Positions 1 through 5,388 are shown, numbered from the stretch's first letter. The stretch is 5,645 nt of DNA from Dehalococcoidia bacterium (GCA_018700215.1 JABIST010000221.1:1-5645); one strand, 5' to 3'. Numbers and translations: made by a program. Notes: generated by a model not told the origin, from the sequence alone.

Positions 1-13
1 CGAGCTGATCGAG

Positions 14-19
14 TACCGT
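14..19 (+). promoter_or_regulatory. Possible leaderless -10 box (TACCGT) of the MBL hydrolase
   Basis: TACCGT fits TANNNT and ends 6 bases before the ATG at 26. That is where a -10 element would sit if transcription began at or next to the start codon. No Shine-Dalgarno is present. The window begins too close by to see a -35 element or the upstream gene, so this is weak on its own. It gains some weight from similar boxes at two other genes in the window. Confidence 0.2.
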
Positions 20-25
20 CTACCG

Positions 26-883
26 ATGCCCGACTCCCCCACCCCCCACAGCATCCGCATCGGCAACGTCGAAATCGTCGCACTTCCGGACGGCGCCGCG
101 GACCTCAACGTCCACCCCGCCTTCGCCGCCCGGGGCGAACCACCCATCGACTGGAACCCCATCCGCGAACGCAACCCGGACGGCTTCCACGGCGACCACA
201 ACCACTGGCGCATCCACAACACCTGCTACCTCGTCCGCTCCCGAGGTCGGTCGATCATCGTCGACCTCGGCGTCGGCGTCGGCCCCTACCCGCGCTACGG
301 CGACATGAACGGCGCACTCCCCGAGGCCATGCGAAACGCCGACCTCGACTGGCAAGACGTCGATACCGTCTTCTTCACCCACGCCCACCCGGACCACGTC
401 GCCTGGAGCATCGACGAAGCCACCGGCCTCCCTCGCTTCCCCCGCGCCCGCCACCTCCTCCACCAGCGAGACTGGGACAACTTCGGCGGCCGCACCCCGC
501 CTCCGCGCTACTTCGAGCGCTTCGTCCGCCCCCTCGAACAGCACGCCGTCCTCGACCTGCTCCCCGGCGAAACCACCATCACCGAAGAAGTCACCGCCAT
601 CGAAACCCCGGGCCACACCCCCGGCCACATGTCCCTGCTCATCACCTCAAACGGCGAACGCGCCCTCATCACCGGCGACGCCCTCACCCACCCCGTCTAC
701 ATCACCGAGCCCTGGCGCGAATTCGGCTCAGACGCCGACATCGCCGAGGGCATCGCCACCCGCAAATCCCTCGTCGACCGCCTCGAAGCCGACAACATCA
801 CCCTCGCCGCTGGCCACTTCCCCGAACCCGGCTTCGGCCACGTCGTATCTCTCGAGGGCAAACGCTGGTTCCGAGCCCTCTAG
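26..883 (+). CDS. MBL-fold metallo-hydrolase
   Basis: A 285-residue single-domain metallo-beta-lactamase-fold protein, probably a cytoplasmic hydrolase since no signal peptide is seen. The dinuclear metal site is complete: HxHxDH at H119, H121, D123, H124; a third His in TPGHTPGH (H197); the bridging Asp in TGDAL (D218); and a late His in AAGHFPEPG (H264). The N-terminal strand (GNVEIVALPDG, 13-23) and the NTCYLVRSRGRSIIVDLGVG segment (65-84) are typical of the lactonase/glyoxalase-like branch of the fold. The substrate cannot be told from sequence; AHL-lactonase-type, glyoxalase II-like and other ester or phosphodiester hydrolases share these motifs. No Shine-Dalgarno precedes the ATG. The frame stays open to the window's left edge, so a start further upstream is possible. 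It converges on the lipoprotein gene, with 12 bases between the two stops. Wobble positions are strongly C-ending. Confidence 0.93.
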   Translation: MPDSPTPHSIRIGNVEIVALPDGAADLNVHPAFAARGEPPIDWNPIRERNPDGFHGDHNHWRIHNTCYLVRSRGRSIIVDLGVGVGPYPRYGDMNGALPEAMRNADLDWQDVDTVFFTHAHPDHVAWSIDEATGLPRFPRARHLLHQRDWDNFGGRTPPPRYFERFVRPLEQHAVLDLLPGETTITEEVTAIETPGHTPGHMSLLITSNGERALITGDALTHPVYITEPWREFGSDADIAEGIATRKSLVDRLEADNITLAAGHFPEPGFGHVVSLEGKRWFRAL

Positions 884-895
884 CCCTCACTCCCG

Positions 896-2047
896 CTACT
901 CATGCAGCAGCAGCGGATCCATCCCCTCGACCAGTAAACCTTCCACCGAGCCCGCCCCATACAGCTTCGCCGTCAACACCACCCCATCCGATGACACCTC
1001 AACCCGACTGAACAGCTCCGACCACGCAAGCTCCCGCCACACACTGCTCCCCGTCGCCAGCCGCTCCTCCAGCCGCCCAACGTTCTCCGCCGCAGCCTCC
1101 TCCGAGGAGTGCGCCAAGATCACCGCCGTAAACGCCCCTTCCTCATCCACCCCACTCCCCGCTCCCCACGCCGAATACTGCCGTAGCAGCACTTCACCCT
1201 CGTCCGGCGTCCACCCATCGACGACCGAACGCCTCCCCGATCCGTCCCCGATCATCTTCGAGGCCATCGCTAGGTCCTGTGTCACATCCGTCAACACCAG
1301 CGTGAACAGCCCCAATTCGTCCGCCACCGTTGCCACTTCACCGAACCCCGCCCGCTCTCCCAGTGAGTTCTCACCCCGTGACGCATCGATCATCCATTCG
1401 ATGTCTTCGAACCAGTGCGCTCGCACCACGTGCTCGTCGCTGAACACGAATAGCCCTCCACGACCAAACTGATCGAACGCGGGAAGCCCCTCCCGCAGGT
1501 CAAGGTGGAACTGCCACTGATCCCCCCACGCCAGGTACCGCTGCCCCGAGTGCTCTCGCACCTCGTGTGGTTGGCACTCTGTGCACTTCGCCAGCGCCTC
1601 CTCCACCCCCGCCGCATCAAAGCGCCCACCCACCACGTAGATGTTCCGAGGCGGCCCGTATCCACCCATCAACGCCCGGTCTATCTCACCAAATCCGAAG
1701 CCGAACCCTTCTTTCCACCGCGCTTCAGCGTTGAGGAAGTCCTGCCGCGCTGCCCCGAGAATCCCGGACATGAGTGGCACCATCACATCATCCCCTTGCA
1801 GTGCCTCCGCCAGCTCGATCCACGCCTCCTCACCCCCGCGCGCCTCCAGCCCGTAGTGCTCCCGGATCGCCGCGTAATCCGTAATCGTCACCCGCTCCCG
1901 ATACGCCGCCTCATCCGGCACGAACCGCAGCAGATCGCTGAACGCCCCCGTCTGCGCCTCCTCCTCCGACCCAAAACACCCACCCACCACCAACATCCCG
2001 CCGAGGGCTGCGAGCATTCCGAGGACTGTCGCTATACGTTTCACCAT
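896..2047 (-). CDS. Putative secreted lipoprotein of unknown function
   Basis: A 383-residue protein with a bacterial lipoprotein signal: MVKR, a hydrophobic stretch (residues 5-21) and lipobox VGG-C24. The mature protein would be lipid-anchored outside the cytoplasmic membrane. An acidic linker (SEEEAQ) follows, then SDLLRFVPDE (37-46), a TDYAAIREHYGL segment (56-67), GGRFDAAGVEEAL (140-152), a CTEC pair (C155, C158) and YLAWGDQWQF (171-180). I know of no characterised domain matching this. The pattern resembles uncharacterised proteins I associate with Chloroflexota, but this is unverified. The start at 2047 is chosen for the signal peptide; the frame runs on to 2266, but that extension passes antisense through the tRNA-Ser gene and is an artefact. 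The gene has no Shine-Dalgarno, but TAGGCT lies 7 bases upstream of the ATG. Codons end in G more often than in the plus-strand genes. Confidence 0.85.
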   Translation of the reverse strand: MVKRIATVLGMLAALGGMLVVGGCFGSEEEAQTGAFSDLLRFVPDEAAYRERVTITDYAAIREHYGLEARGGEEAWIELAEALQGDDVMVPLMSGILGAARQDFLNAEARWKEGFGFGFGEIDRALMGGYGPPRNIYVVGGRFDAAGVEEALAKCTECQPHEVREHSGQRYLAWGDQWQFHLDLREGLPAFDQFGRGGLFVFSDEHVVRAHWFEDIEWMIDASRGENSLGERAGFGEVATVADELGLFTLVLTDVTQDLAMASKMIGDGSGRRSVVDGWTPDEGEVLLRQYSAWGAGSGVDEEGAFTAVILAHSSEEAAAENVGRLEERLATGSSVWRELAWSELFSRVEVSSDGVVLTAKLYGAGSVEGLLVEGMDPLLLHE

Positions 2048-2054
2048 CGCCCGA

Positions 2055-2060
2055 AGCCTA
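2055..2060 (-). promoter_or_regulatory. Possible leaderless -10 box (TAGGCT) of the lipoprotein gene
   Basis: On the minus strand TAGGCT, a TANNNT match, is followed by 7 bases and then the ATG at 2047. The nearest purine-rich stretch, GGAG, is about 19 bases from the start and too far to act as a Shine-Dalgarno. No good -35 hexamer is visible about 17 bases further upstream. Confidence 0.3.
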
Positions 2061-2113
2061 CCTGACTCCAACCTCACGACGCTCCTGAATCCCAACCCCC
2101 GCACACTCCCTCC

Positions 2114-2142
2114 TTGCCCGCCCTCCATCCGGTTCCTACCAT
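2114..2142 (+). promoter_or_regulatory. Putative promoter of tRNA-Ser
   Basis: TTGCCC at 2114-2119 (4 of 6 to TTGACA), a 17-base spacer, then TACCAT at 2137-2142 (4 of 6 to TATAAT). Transcription would begin near 2149, leaving a leader of about a dozen bases before the first tRNA base at 2162. The spacing and place are right for a stable-RNA promoter, though both hexamers are imperfect. Confidence 0.4.
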
Positions 2143-2161
2143 CAATACCGCCCGCGTCAGC

Positions 2162-2251
2162 GGAGGGGTCGCATAGTGGCCTAGTGCGGGCGCCTGCTAA
2201 GCGCTTATCCCCGCAAGGGGATCGAGGGTTCGAATCCCTCCCCCTCCGCCA
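2162..2251 (+). tRNA. tRNA-Ser(GCU)
   Basis: A complete class II tRNA of 90 bases including the encoded CCA. The acceptor stem is perfect: GGAGGGG (2162-2168) with CCCCTCC (2241-2247), then discriminator G2248 and CCA 2249-2251. The anticodon stem GGCGC/GCGCT closes loop CTGCTAA, giving anticodon GCT at 2196-2198, which reads AGC and AGU serine codons. The long variable arm, a stem ATCCCC/GGGGAT with loop GCAA, is the serine hallmark. The T arm is GAGGG-TTCGAAT-CCCTC. With U36 and A37 it would be expected to carry t6A37. It lies 79 bases upstream of miaB on the same strand. Unspliced translation of this gene on either strand gives peptides that can be mistaken for protein N-termini. Confidence 0.97.
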
Positions 2252-2330
2252 CCACAACCCCCCCACCCTTGGGTACCCTCACGCGAAGCGCCGTCTCACT
2301 GCGCCGCGCCAACCGCCGATGGGAACGCAT

Positions 2331-3656
2331 ATGTCCACCTTCCACATCTGGACCCTCGGCTGCCAGATGAACCAGGCAGACTCCCTCAAGCTCGCCGCCG
2401 GCCTCGAACAGATCGGCTACCAACCCTCGCACGACGAAGACAGCGCAGACCTCTTCGTCATCAACACCTGCTCCGTCCGCCAGCACGCCGAAGACCGCGC
2501 CTACTCCCGCATCGGCATGCTCCGAAAGCGCCGCGACAACGGCGAGCAGTTCCAGATCGCCGTCATGGGCTGCATGGTCGGCCCCAAAACCGACGACCTC
2601 GAACGCCGCTTCCCCGCCGTCGATGCCTGGGCACGCCCCCAGCAGTTCGAACCCATCCTCGCCATCGCCGACACCGCCCTCACCGAGCGAGACGTCTCCG
2701 AGGGCGAACTCGGCGCCGCCCAGCTCATCCAGTGGGACAGCACCTACGGCAAGCCCGCCGGCCCCACCGCATTCGTCCCCGTCATCCACGGCTGCGACAA
2801 GTTCTGCACCTACTGCATCGTCCCCCTCCGCCGCGGCCGCGAAGACTCCCGACCCAGCGTCGAAATCCTCGACGAAGTTCGCTTCCTCGCAGCAAACAAC
2901 GTCCGCGAAGTCACTCTCCTCGGCCAAACCGTCGAAGCCTACGGCCACGACATCGACGAAGACGTCGACCTCGCCACACTCTTCGAGGGCATCGAAACCA
3001 TCGAAGGCATCGACCGCGTCCGCTTCCTCACCTCCTACCCCAAGGACATGACCGACCGCATCATCGACGCCGTCGCCGACCTCCCCAAGGTCTGCGAGCA
3101 CTTCAACATCCCCGTCCAGTCCGGCTCCAACTCCATGCTCGAACGCATGCGCCGCGGCTACCTCGTCGAGGACTTCGAGGACCGCGTCGAAAAGATCCGC
3201 TCTCGCATGCCAGACGCCGCCATCGCCACCGATGTCATCGTCGGCTGCCCCGGCGAAACCGAAGCCGAATTCCAGGCCACCGTCGACCTCCTCGAGCGCA
3301 TGCAGTTCGATGTCATCCACGTCGCCGCCTACTCCCCCCGCCCCGGCACCTACGCCCACCGCAAGCTCGAAGACGACGTCTCCCGCGAACTCAAGAAAGA
3401 ACGCCTCCACGTCATCGAGGCCATCCACGCCGCCTCCTCCGTCCGCATCAACCAGCGCCTCCTCGCCCAAACCGTCGAGGTGCTCGTCGAGCGCGAACAA
3501 GATGGCCGCTCCACCGGCCGCACCCGCCACGGCCAACTCGCCCACTTCGAAGCCACCAACCGCATCGGTCAACTCGTAGACGTCACCATCGACGAAGTCA
3601 CCGCCTGGTCCCTCCGCGGCCGAGAAGCCAGCGCCCTCCTCCTCCCCGTCCTCTAG
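2331..3656 (+). CDS. miaB: tRNA-2-methylthio-N6-dimethylallyladenosine synthase
   Basis: A 441-residue cytoplasmic radical-SAM methylthiotransferase that converts i6A37 to ms2i6A37 in tRNAs reading UNN codons. Three domains are in order. The N-terminal UPF0004 domain has auxiliary-cluster cysteines C11 (TLGCQMN), C47 (NTCSVR) and C81 (MGCM). The radical-SAM core has CxxxCxxC at C155, C159, C162 within HGCDKFCTYCIVPLRRGRED, plus PVQSGSN (261-267), TDVIVGCPGETEAEF (300-314) and YSPRPGT (334-340). A C-terminal TRAM domain spans about 375-438. The FCTYCIVP...RG.E.SRP form points to MiaB rather than RimO or MtaB. Length is normal. The start at 2331 is preferred because GGGA lies 6 bases upstream and the family begins just before WTLGCQMN; ATG 2319 would add four residues. 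An apparent extension to 2184 is tRNA sequence. No miaA is in view. The thioesterase gene follows after 125 bases. Confidence 0.95.
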   Translation: MSTFHIWTLGCQMNQADSLKLAAGLEQIGYQPSHDEDSADLFVINTCSVRQHAEDRAYSRIGMLRKRRDNGEQFQIAVMGCMVGPKTDDLERRFPAVDAWARPQQFEPILAIADTALTERDVSEGELGAAQLIQWDSTYGKPAGPTAFVPVIHGCDKFCTYCIVPLRRGREDSRPSVEILDEVRFLAANNVREVTLLGQTVEAYGHDIDEDVDLATLFEGIETIEGIDRVRFLTSYPKDMTDRIIDAVADLPKVCEHFNIPVQSGSNSMLERMRRGYLVEDFEDRVEKIRSRMPDAAIATDVIVGCPGETEAEFQATVDLLERMQFDVIHVAAYSPRPGTYAHRKLEDDVSRELKKERLHVIEAIHAASSVRINQRLLAQTVEVLVEREQDGRSTGRTRHGQLAHFEATNRIGQLVDVTIDEVTAWSLRGREASALLLPVL

Positions 3657-3773
3657 CCAACCGCCCCCGCCGTCCCACTTCCCACGCTCTCGCTCGCATC
3701 TCCACGGCCGTCGACCCCCACGCGCGGATCTCCGCCCCTGCTACGGTCGACCGACCTCCCCGAGAACCAGCAC

Positions 3774-3777
3774 GGAG
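3774..3777 (+). promoter_or_regulatory. Shine-Dalgarno GGAG deciding the GTG start of the thioesterase
   Basis: GGAG ends 4 bases before GTG 3782. The frame is open far upstream through miaB, so no stop bounds the start. This site, and the need to keep the FEARPDLCVPDMFLFGG strand and helix start, favour GTG over the internal ATG at 3866. The spacing is slightly short. Confidence 0.45.
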
Positions 3778-3781
3778 CAGC

Positions 3782-4573
3782 GTGGAATCACCAACCAACC
3801 TCCGAGGCGACCCCACCACCGGCCAATTCTCCTTCGAGGCTCGGCCAGACCTCTGCGTCCCCGATATGTTCCTCTTCGGAGGCGCCACCGCCTCCGCCGT
3901 GAGCGAAGCGATCGAGGCCACGGCGAACCAGCCGCTCGCCTGGGTCACCACCCAGTTCCAGCAGCGCATTCAACCCGGCGCCACGGTCCACCTCCACGTC
4001 GCTCGCGATGTCGAACGGCGCCGCCTGACCCAGTGTCGCGTCGAAGGAATCGTCGAGGGCGAGACCGTCTTCCGAGCGCTTGGAGCCACCGCCGCTCGCG
4101 AGTCCGCCGCAACAATCTGGGGACCACCGATGCCAGACGTGCCCGCCCCCGCGGACTCTCCACCGCTGAACTTCCGCGAAGGATGGATGGAGTCGGGCTT
4201 CCCATCCCGATTCGAATGGCGCACTGCATCCGGTCGTCTCTTCGCCGACTCGCAGCAGGCAAAGAACCAGGACGGTCGAGCCTGCGTCTGGGTTCGCTGG
4301 CCCGGCCACGAACTCGGCAGCGCCCCCAGCCAGGCCTATCTCAGCGATCTCGGCATGACTACCTCCGACTCAGCTTCCGAAGGCGAGGGACGAGGCGGCG
4401 TCAGCCTGGACAACACCCTCCGCATCGTCTCGACGCAGCCCACGGAATGGCTGCTGCTCGAATGCGCGCTCCGCGCGGACACCGGACTCGCCCACGTCGA
4501 GATCTCCATCTGGTCGGAATCTGGCGACCTCATGGGTCTGCACACAACCACCGCACTGAACGTCAGGACCTAG
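3782..4573 (+). CDS. TesB-like double-hotdog thioesterase family protein
   Basis: A 263-residue protein, close to acyl-CoA thioesterase II length, that would hydrolyse acyl-CoA thioesters in the cytoplasm if active. The N-terminal hotdog has PDMFLFGGATASAVSEA (27-43), matching the family's FGG helix, then LAWVTTQFQQRIQPG (52-66). A Pro-rich linker (about 115-129) leads to the C-terminal hotdog with ACVWVRWPG (167-175), AYLSDL (185-190), GGVSLDNTLRI (205-215) and EWLLLECALRADTG (222-235). In E. coli TesB the catalytic set is Asp204, Thr228 and Gln278. D189 fits the Asp. By my hand alignment the Thr is in a GGVSLD context and the Gln position reads Thr in GLHTTTALN, so catalysis is uncertain. 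It may be a divergent thioesterase, a dehydratase-like relative or inactive. Codon endings are less uniformly C than in miaB. Confidence 0.82.
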   Translation: MESPTNLRGDPTTGQFSFEARPDLCVPDMFLFGGATASAVSEAIEATANQPLAWVTTQFQQRIQPGATVHLHVARDVERRRLTQCRVEGIVEGETVFRALGATAARESAATIWGPPMPDVPAPADSPPLNFREGWMESGFPSRFEWRTASGRLFADSQQAKNQDGRACVWVRWPGHELGSAPSQAYLSDLGMTTSDSASEGEGRGGVSLDNTLRIVSTQPTEWLLLECALRADTGLAHVEISIWSESGDLMGLHTTTALNVRT

Positions 4574-4699
4574 ACCTCACTCCGCCCTCCTCTAGCCCCC
4601 GACCCTCCGAGGTCCCCCGAAACTTGCGAAGGCTTCGCGAATCCCGACGCCAACGCCGTTTCGCATCGCCCTACGATCCCGACTGATCCCATGCGGGTA

Positions 4700-4717
4700 G
4701 AAGGGCACAGCCCCTTC
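4700..4717 (+). other. Hairpin GAAGGG-N6-CCCTTC, possible 3'-end structure
   Basis: A perfect 6-bp stem with a six-base loop, 126 bases after the thioesterase stop. The G-quadruplex motif begins 9 bases further on. Without a following T-run it does not meet the usual intrinsic terminator form. It could still mark a transcript 3' end for either convergent gene. Confidence 0.3.
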
Positions 4718-4726
4718 AAAGATCAA

Positions 4727-4741
4727 GGGCGGGTGGGTGGG
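4727..4741 (+). other. G-quadruplex motif with single-base loops
   Basis: GGGCGGGTGGGTGGG gives four G3 tracts with loops C, T and T, each one base. This loop pattern is known to form very stable parallel quadruplexes in DNA and RNA. It lies on the otherwise C-rich, G-poor plus strand in the gene-free region. Read-through RNA from the thioesterase gene would carry it. Confidence 0.7.
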
Positions 4742-4828
4742 AAATGACCAAACGTCAGCGTCGACGCCAACGGCAAGCCGCACCTGCGACGCCAGCCCCG
4801 CTCCCAAAACACCCCAACCTCCCGAGGC

Positions 4829-4888
4829 GCGAAGCGTCCACCAAGGGGCGAAGACCCCGCGAAGCGTCCACCGAGGTTCGAAGACCCC
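4829..4888 (+). repeat. 30-bp tandem repeat, two units
   Basis: Units 4829-4858 and 4859-4888 begin GCGAAGCGTCCACC and end CGAAGACCCC. They differ at 3 of 30 positions (unit positions 15, 19 and 20). The second unit's last base is the final base of the cupin gene's stop codon. The junction word CCCGCGAAGCGTCCA recurs in the same orientation at 5319-5333, on the other side of the cupin gene. Confidence 0.85.
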
Positions 4889-5250
4889 TAGTCCTTCAGT
4901 TCGACGCCGATCACCACCAGGTCATCATCGCCCGTGTTCTCCAGCGTGTGGGCCGGCGTGAAGTCAGACCACAACACCGGAGGCATCTCGAAAGGCGGAT
5001 CGCCCTCACGCGTATCAAGCATCACTTCTCCGTGCTCGTCGCGGCGCACGAAGTGAGACCCGGACGACACGTACAGCGCGGTCGGTCGGCGGTGCGTGTG
5101 GACCGGCGCCGTGTCTCCCGCTCGGATCACCGTCTCCAGCACCCGCACCCGCTCGTTCTCGAAGATCACCCGGTGGTGTCCGGGAGCCGCAATCGGCCCA
5201 TCAAGATCGTCCGGCCACGGCCAATCAGTCGGTGCAGCAGAGTCAGTCAT
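4888..5250 (-). CDS. Small single-domain cupin protein
   Basis: A 120-residue protein that is one beta-barrel cupin domain; no signal peptide or extra domain is visible. Cupin motif 1 is G45-x5-H51-x-H53 followed by RRPTALYVSSG64, and motif 2 ends PAHTLEN with H101 and N105. Three His ligands (H51, H53, H101) are kept, but the usual Glu after the HxH is absent (Thr57 or Ala58 there), so the metal site would be three-His or altered. The conserved stretch ALYVSSGSHFVRRDEHGEV and the late ALWS-like PPVLWSDF are, as I recall, typical of small uncharacterised cupins. Substrate and role are unknown. The ATG at 5250 has a strong AGGAGG four bases upstream. Codons are rich in G endings. It is divergent from the Nudix gene and convergent with the thioesterase gene. 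Confidence 0.88.
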   Translation of the reverse strand: MTDSAAPTDWPWPDDLDGPIAAPGHHRVIFENERVRVLETVIRAGDTAPVHTHRRPTALYVSSGSHFVRRDEHGEVMLDTREGDPPFEMPPVLWSDFTPAHTLENTGDDDLVVIGVELKD

Positions 5251-5254
5251 AGGT

Positions 5255-5260
5255 CCTCCT
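5255..5260 (-). promoter_or_regulatory. Strong Shine-Dalgarno AGGAGG of the cupin gene
   Basis: On the minus strand AGGAGG is followed by ACCT and then the ATG at 5250. This is the best ribosome-binding site in the window and fixes the cupin start. Confidence 0.75.
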
Positions 5261-5318
5261 CGCGTGTTCCTCGCTTAGGTCACGGGCCGGAGTCTATCGC
5301 GCGGAACTGATGGGGTAG

Positions 5319-5333
5319 CCCGCGAAGCGTCCA
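5319..5333 (+). repeat. Third copy of the repeat core CCCGCGAAGCGTCCA
   Basis: These 15 bases are identical to 4856-4870, the junction of the two 30-bp units, and in the same orientation. Similarity does not extend over the whole 30-bp unit. Confidence 0.7.
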
Positions 5334-5347
5334 AGAAAGGACCTCCA

Positions 5348-5368
5348 CCCCTCCCGCTCCCTCTCCCC
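5348..5368 (-). other. G-quadruplex motif on the minus strand
   Basis: The plus strand reads CCCC-T-CCC-GCT-CCC-TCT-CCCC. The minus strand therefore has four G-tracts of at least three with loops of 3, 3 and 1. It ends 20 bases before the Nudix start codon, on that gene's template strand. Because the plus strand is C-rich generally, chance occurrence is more likely here than for the motif at 4727. Confidence 0.5.
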
Positions 5369-5374
5369 GCGTCG

Positions 5375-5380
5375 TAACGT
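5375..5380 (+). promoter_or_regulatory. Possible leaderless -10 box (TAACGT) of the Nudix gene
   Basis: TAACGT fits TANNNT and ends 8 bases before the ATG at 5389. No Shine-Dalgarno-like purine run lies in the 20 bases before the start, and no convincing -35 is seen. Confidence 0.3.
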
Positions 5381-5388
5381 CGATAGCG

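Larger units (their letters stand above)
4574..4887. other. Gene-free region between convergent thioesterase and cupin genes
   Basis: These 314 bases hold no credible gene. Small open frames here either run antisense into the cupin gene or give low-complexity Arg/Gly-rich peptides. The stretch does hold a short hairpin GCGAA-GGC-TTCGC (4626-4638), a 6-bp-stem hairpin (4700-4717), a G-quadruplex motif (4727-4741), a 10-base palindrome GCGTCGACGC (4758-4767), an 11-base direct repeat CGACGCCAACG (4645-4655 and 4762-4772) and a 30-bp tandem repeat (4829-4888). No T-tract follows either hairpin, so no classic intrinsic terminator is seen. Confidence 0.7.
5251..5388. promoter_or_regulatory. Divergent cupin/Nudix promoter region
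   Basis: These 138 bases separate two divergent genes and should hold both promoters. On the minus strand TAGACT (5291-5296) is a possible -10 for the cupin gene, about 40 bases from its ATG, but no -35 at the right distance is seen. On the plus strand TAACGT sits just upstream of the Nudix start. The third repeat-core copy (5319-5333) and a minus-strand quadruplex motif (5348-5368) lie between these elements. Confidence 0.45.

Noticed and set aside
884..895. Terminator between the convergent MBL and lipoprotein genes
   Set aside because: The 12-base gap and its flanks show no hairpin with a T-tract on either strand.
1505..2065. 186-residue plus-strand open frame inside the lipoprotein gene
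   Set aside because: It is Pro/Arg/His-rich and antisense to a protein with a clear lipoprotein signal.
2205..3572. 455-residue open frame antisense to miaB
   Set aside because: It is extremely rich in Asp, Glu, Gly, Val and Ala, the usual mirror of C-ending codons on the other strand. miaB is certain here and the frame begins in tRNA sequence.
2162..3656. Functional pairing of tRNA-Ser(GCU) with miaB
   Set aside because: MiaB acts on i6A37 in tRNAs with A36 that read UNN codons. This tRNA has U36 and reads AGC/AGU, so the adjacency is probably chance.
2732..3781. Long N-terminal extension of the thioesterase frame through miaB
   Set aside because: The extension is an Arg/Pro/His-rich translation of miaB in another frame. 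The real gene starts at GTG 3782 with a Shine-Dalgarno.
4592..4807. 71-residue minus-strand open frame in the gene-free region
   Set aside because: It has no ribosome-binding site, no recognisable motif, and spans the hairpin and quadruplex. Chance frames of this length are common at this base composition.
4829..4888. CRISPR-like array
   Set aside because: There are only two directly adjoining units with no unique spacers, and no cas genes are in view. It is a simple tandem repeat.
4744..5310. 188-residue open frame with a G-rich stretch before its ATG
   Set aside because: It is antisense to the whole cupin gene, which has clear motifs and the best ribosome-binding site. The peptide is Arg-rich with no domain, and the G-rich stretch is the quadruplex motif rather than a Shine-Dalgarno.
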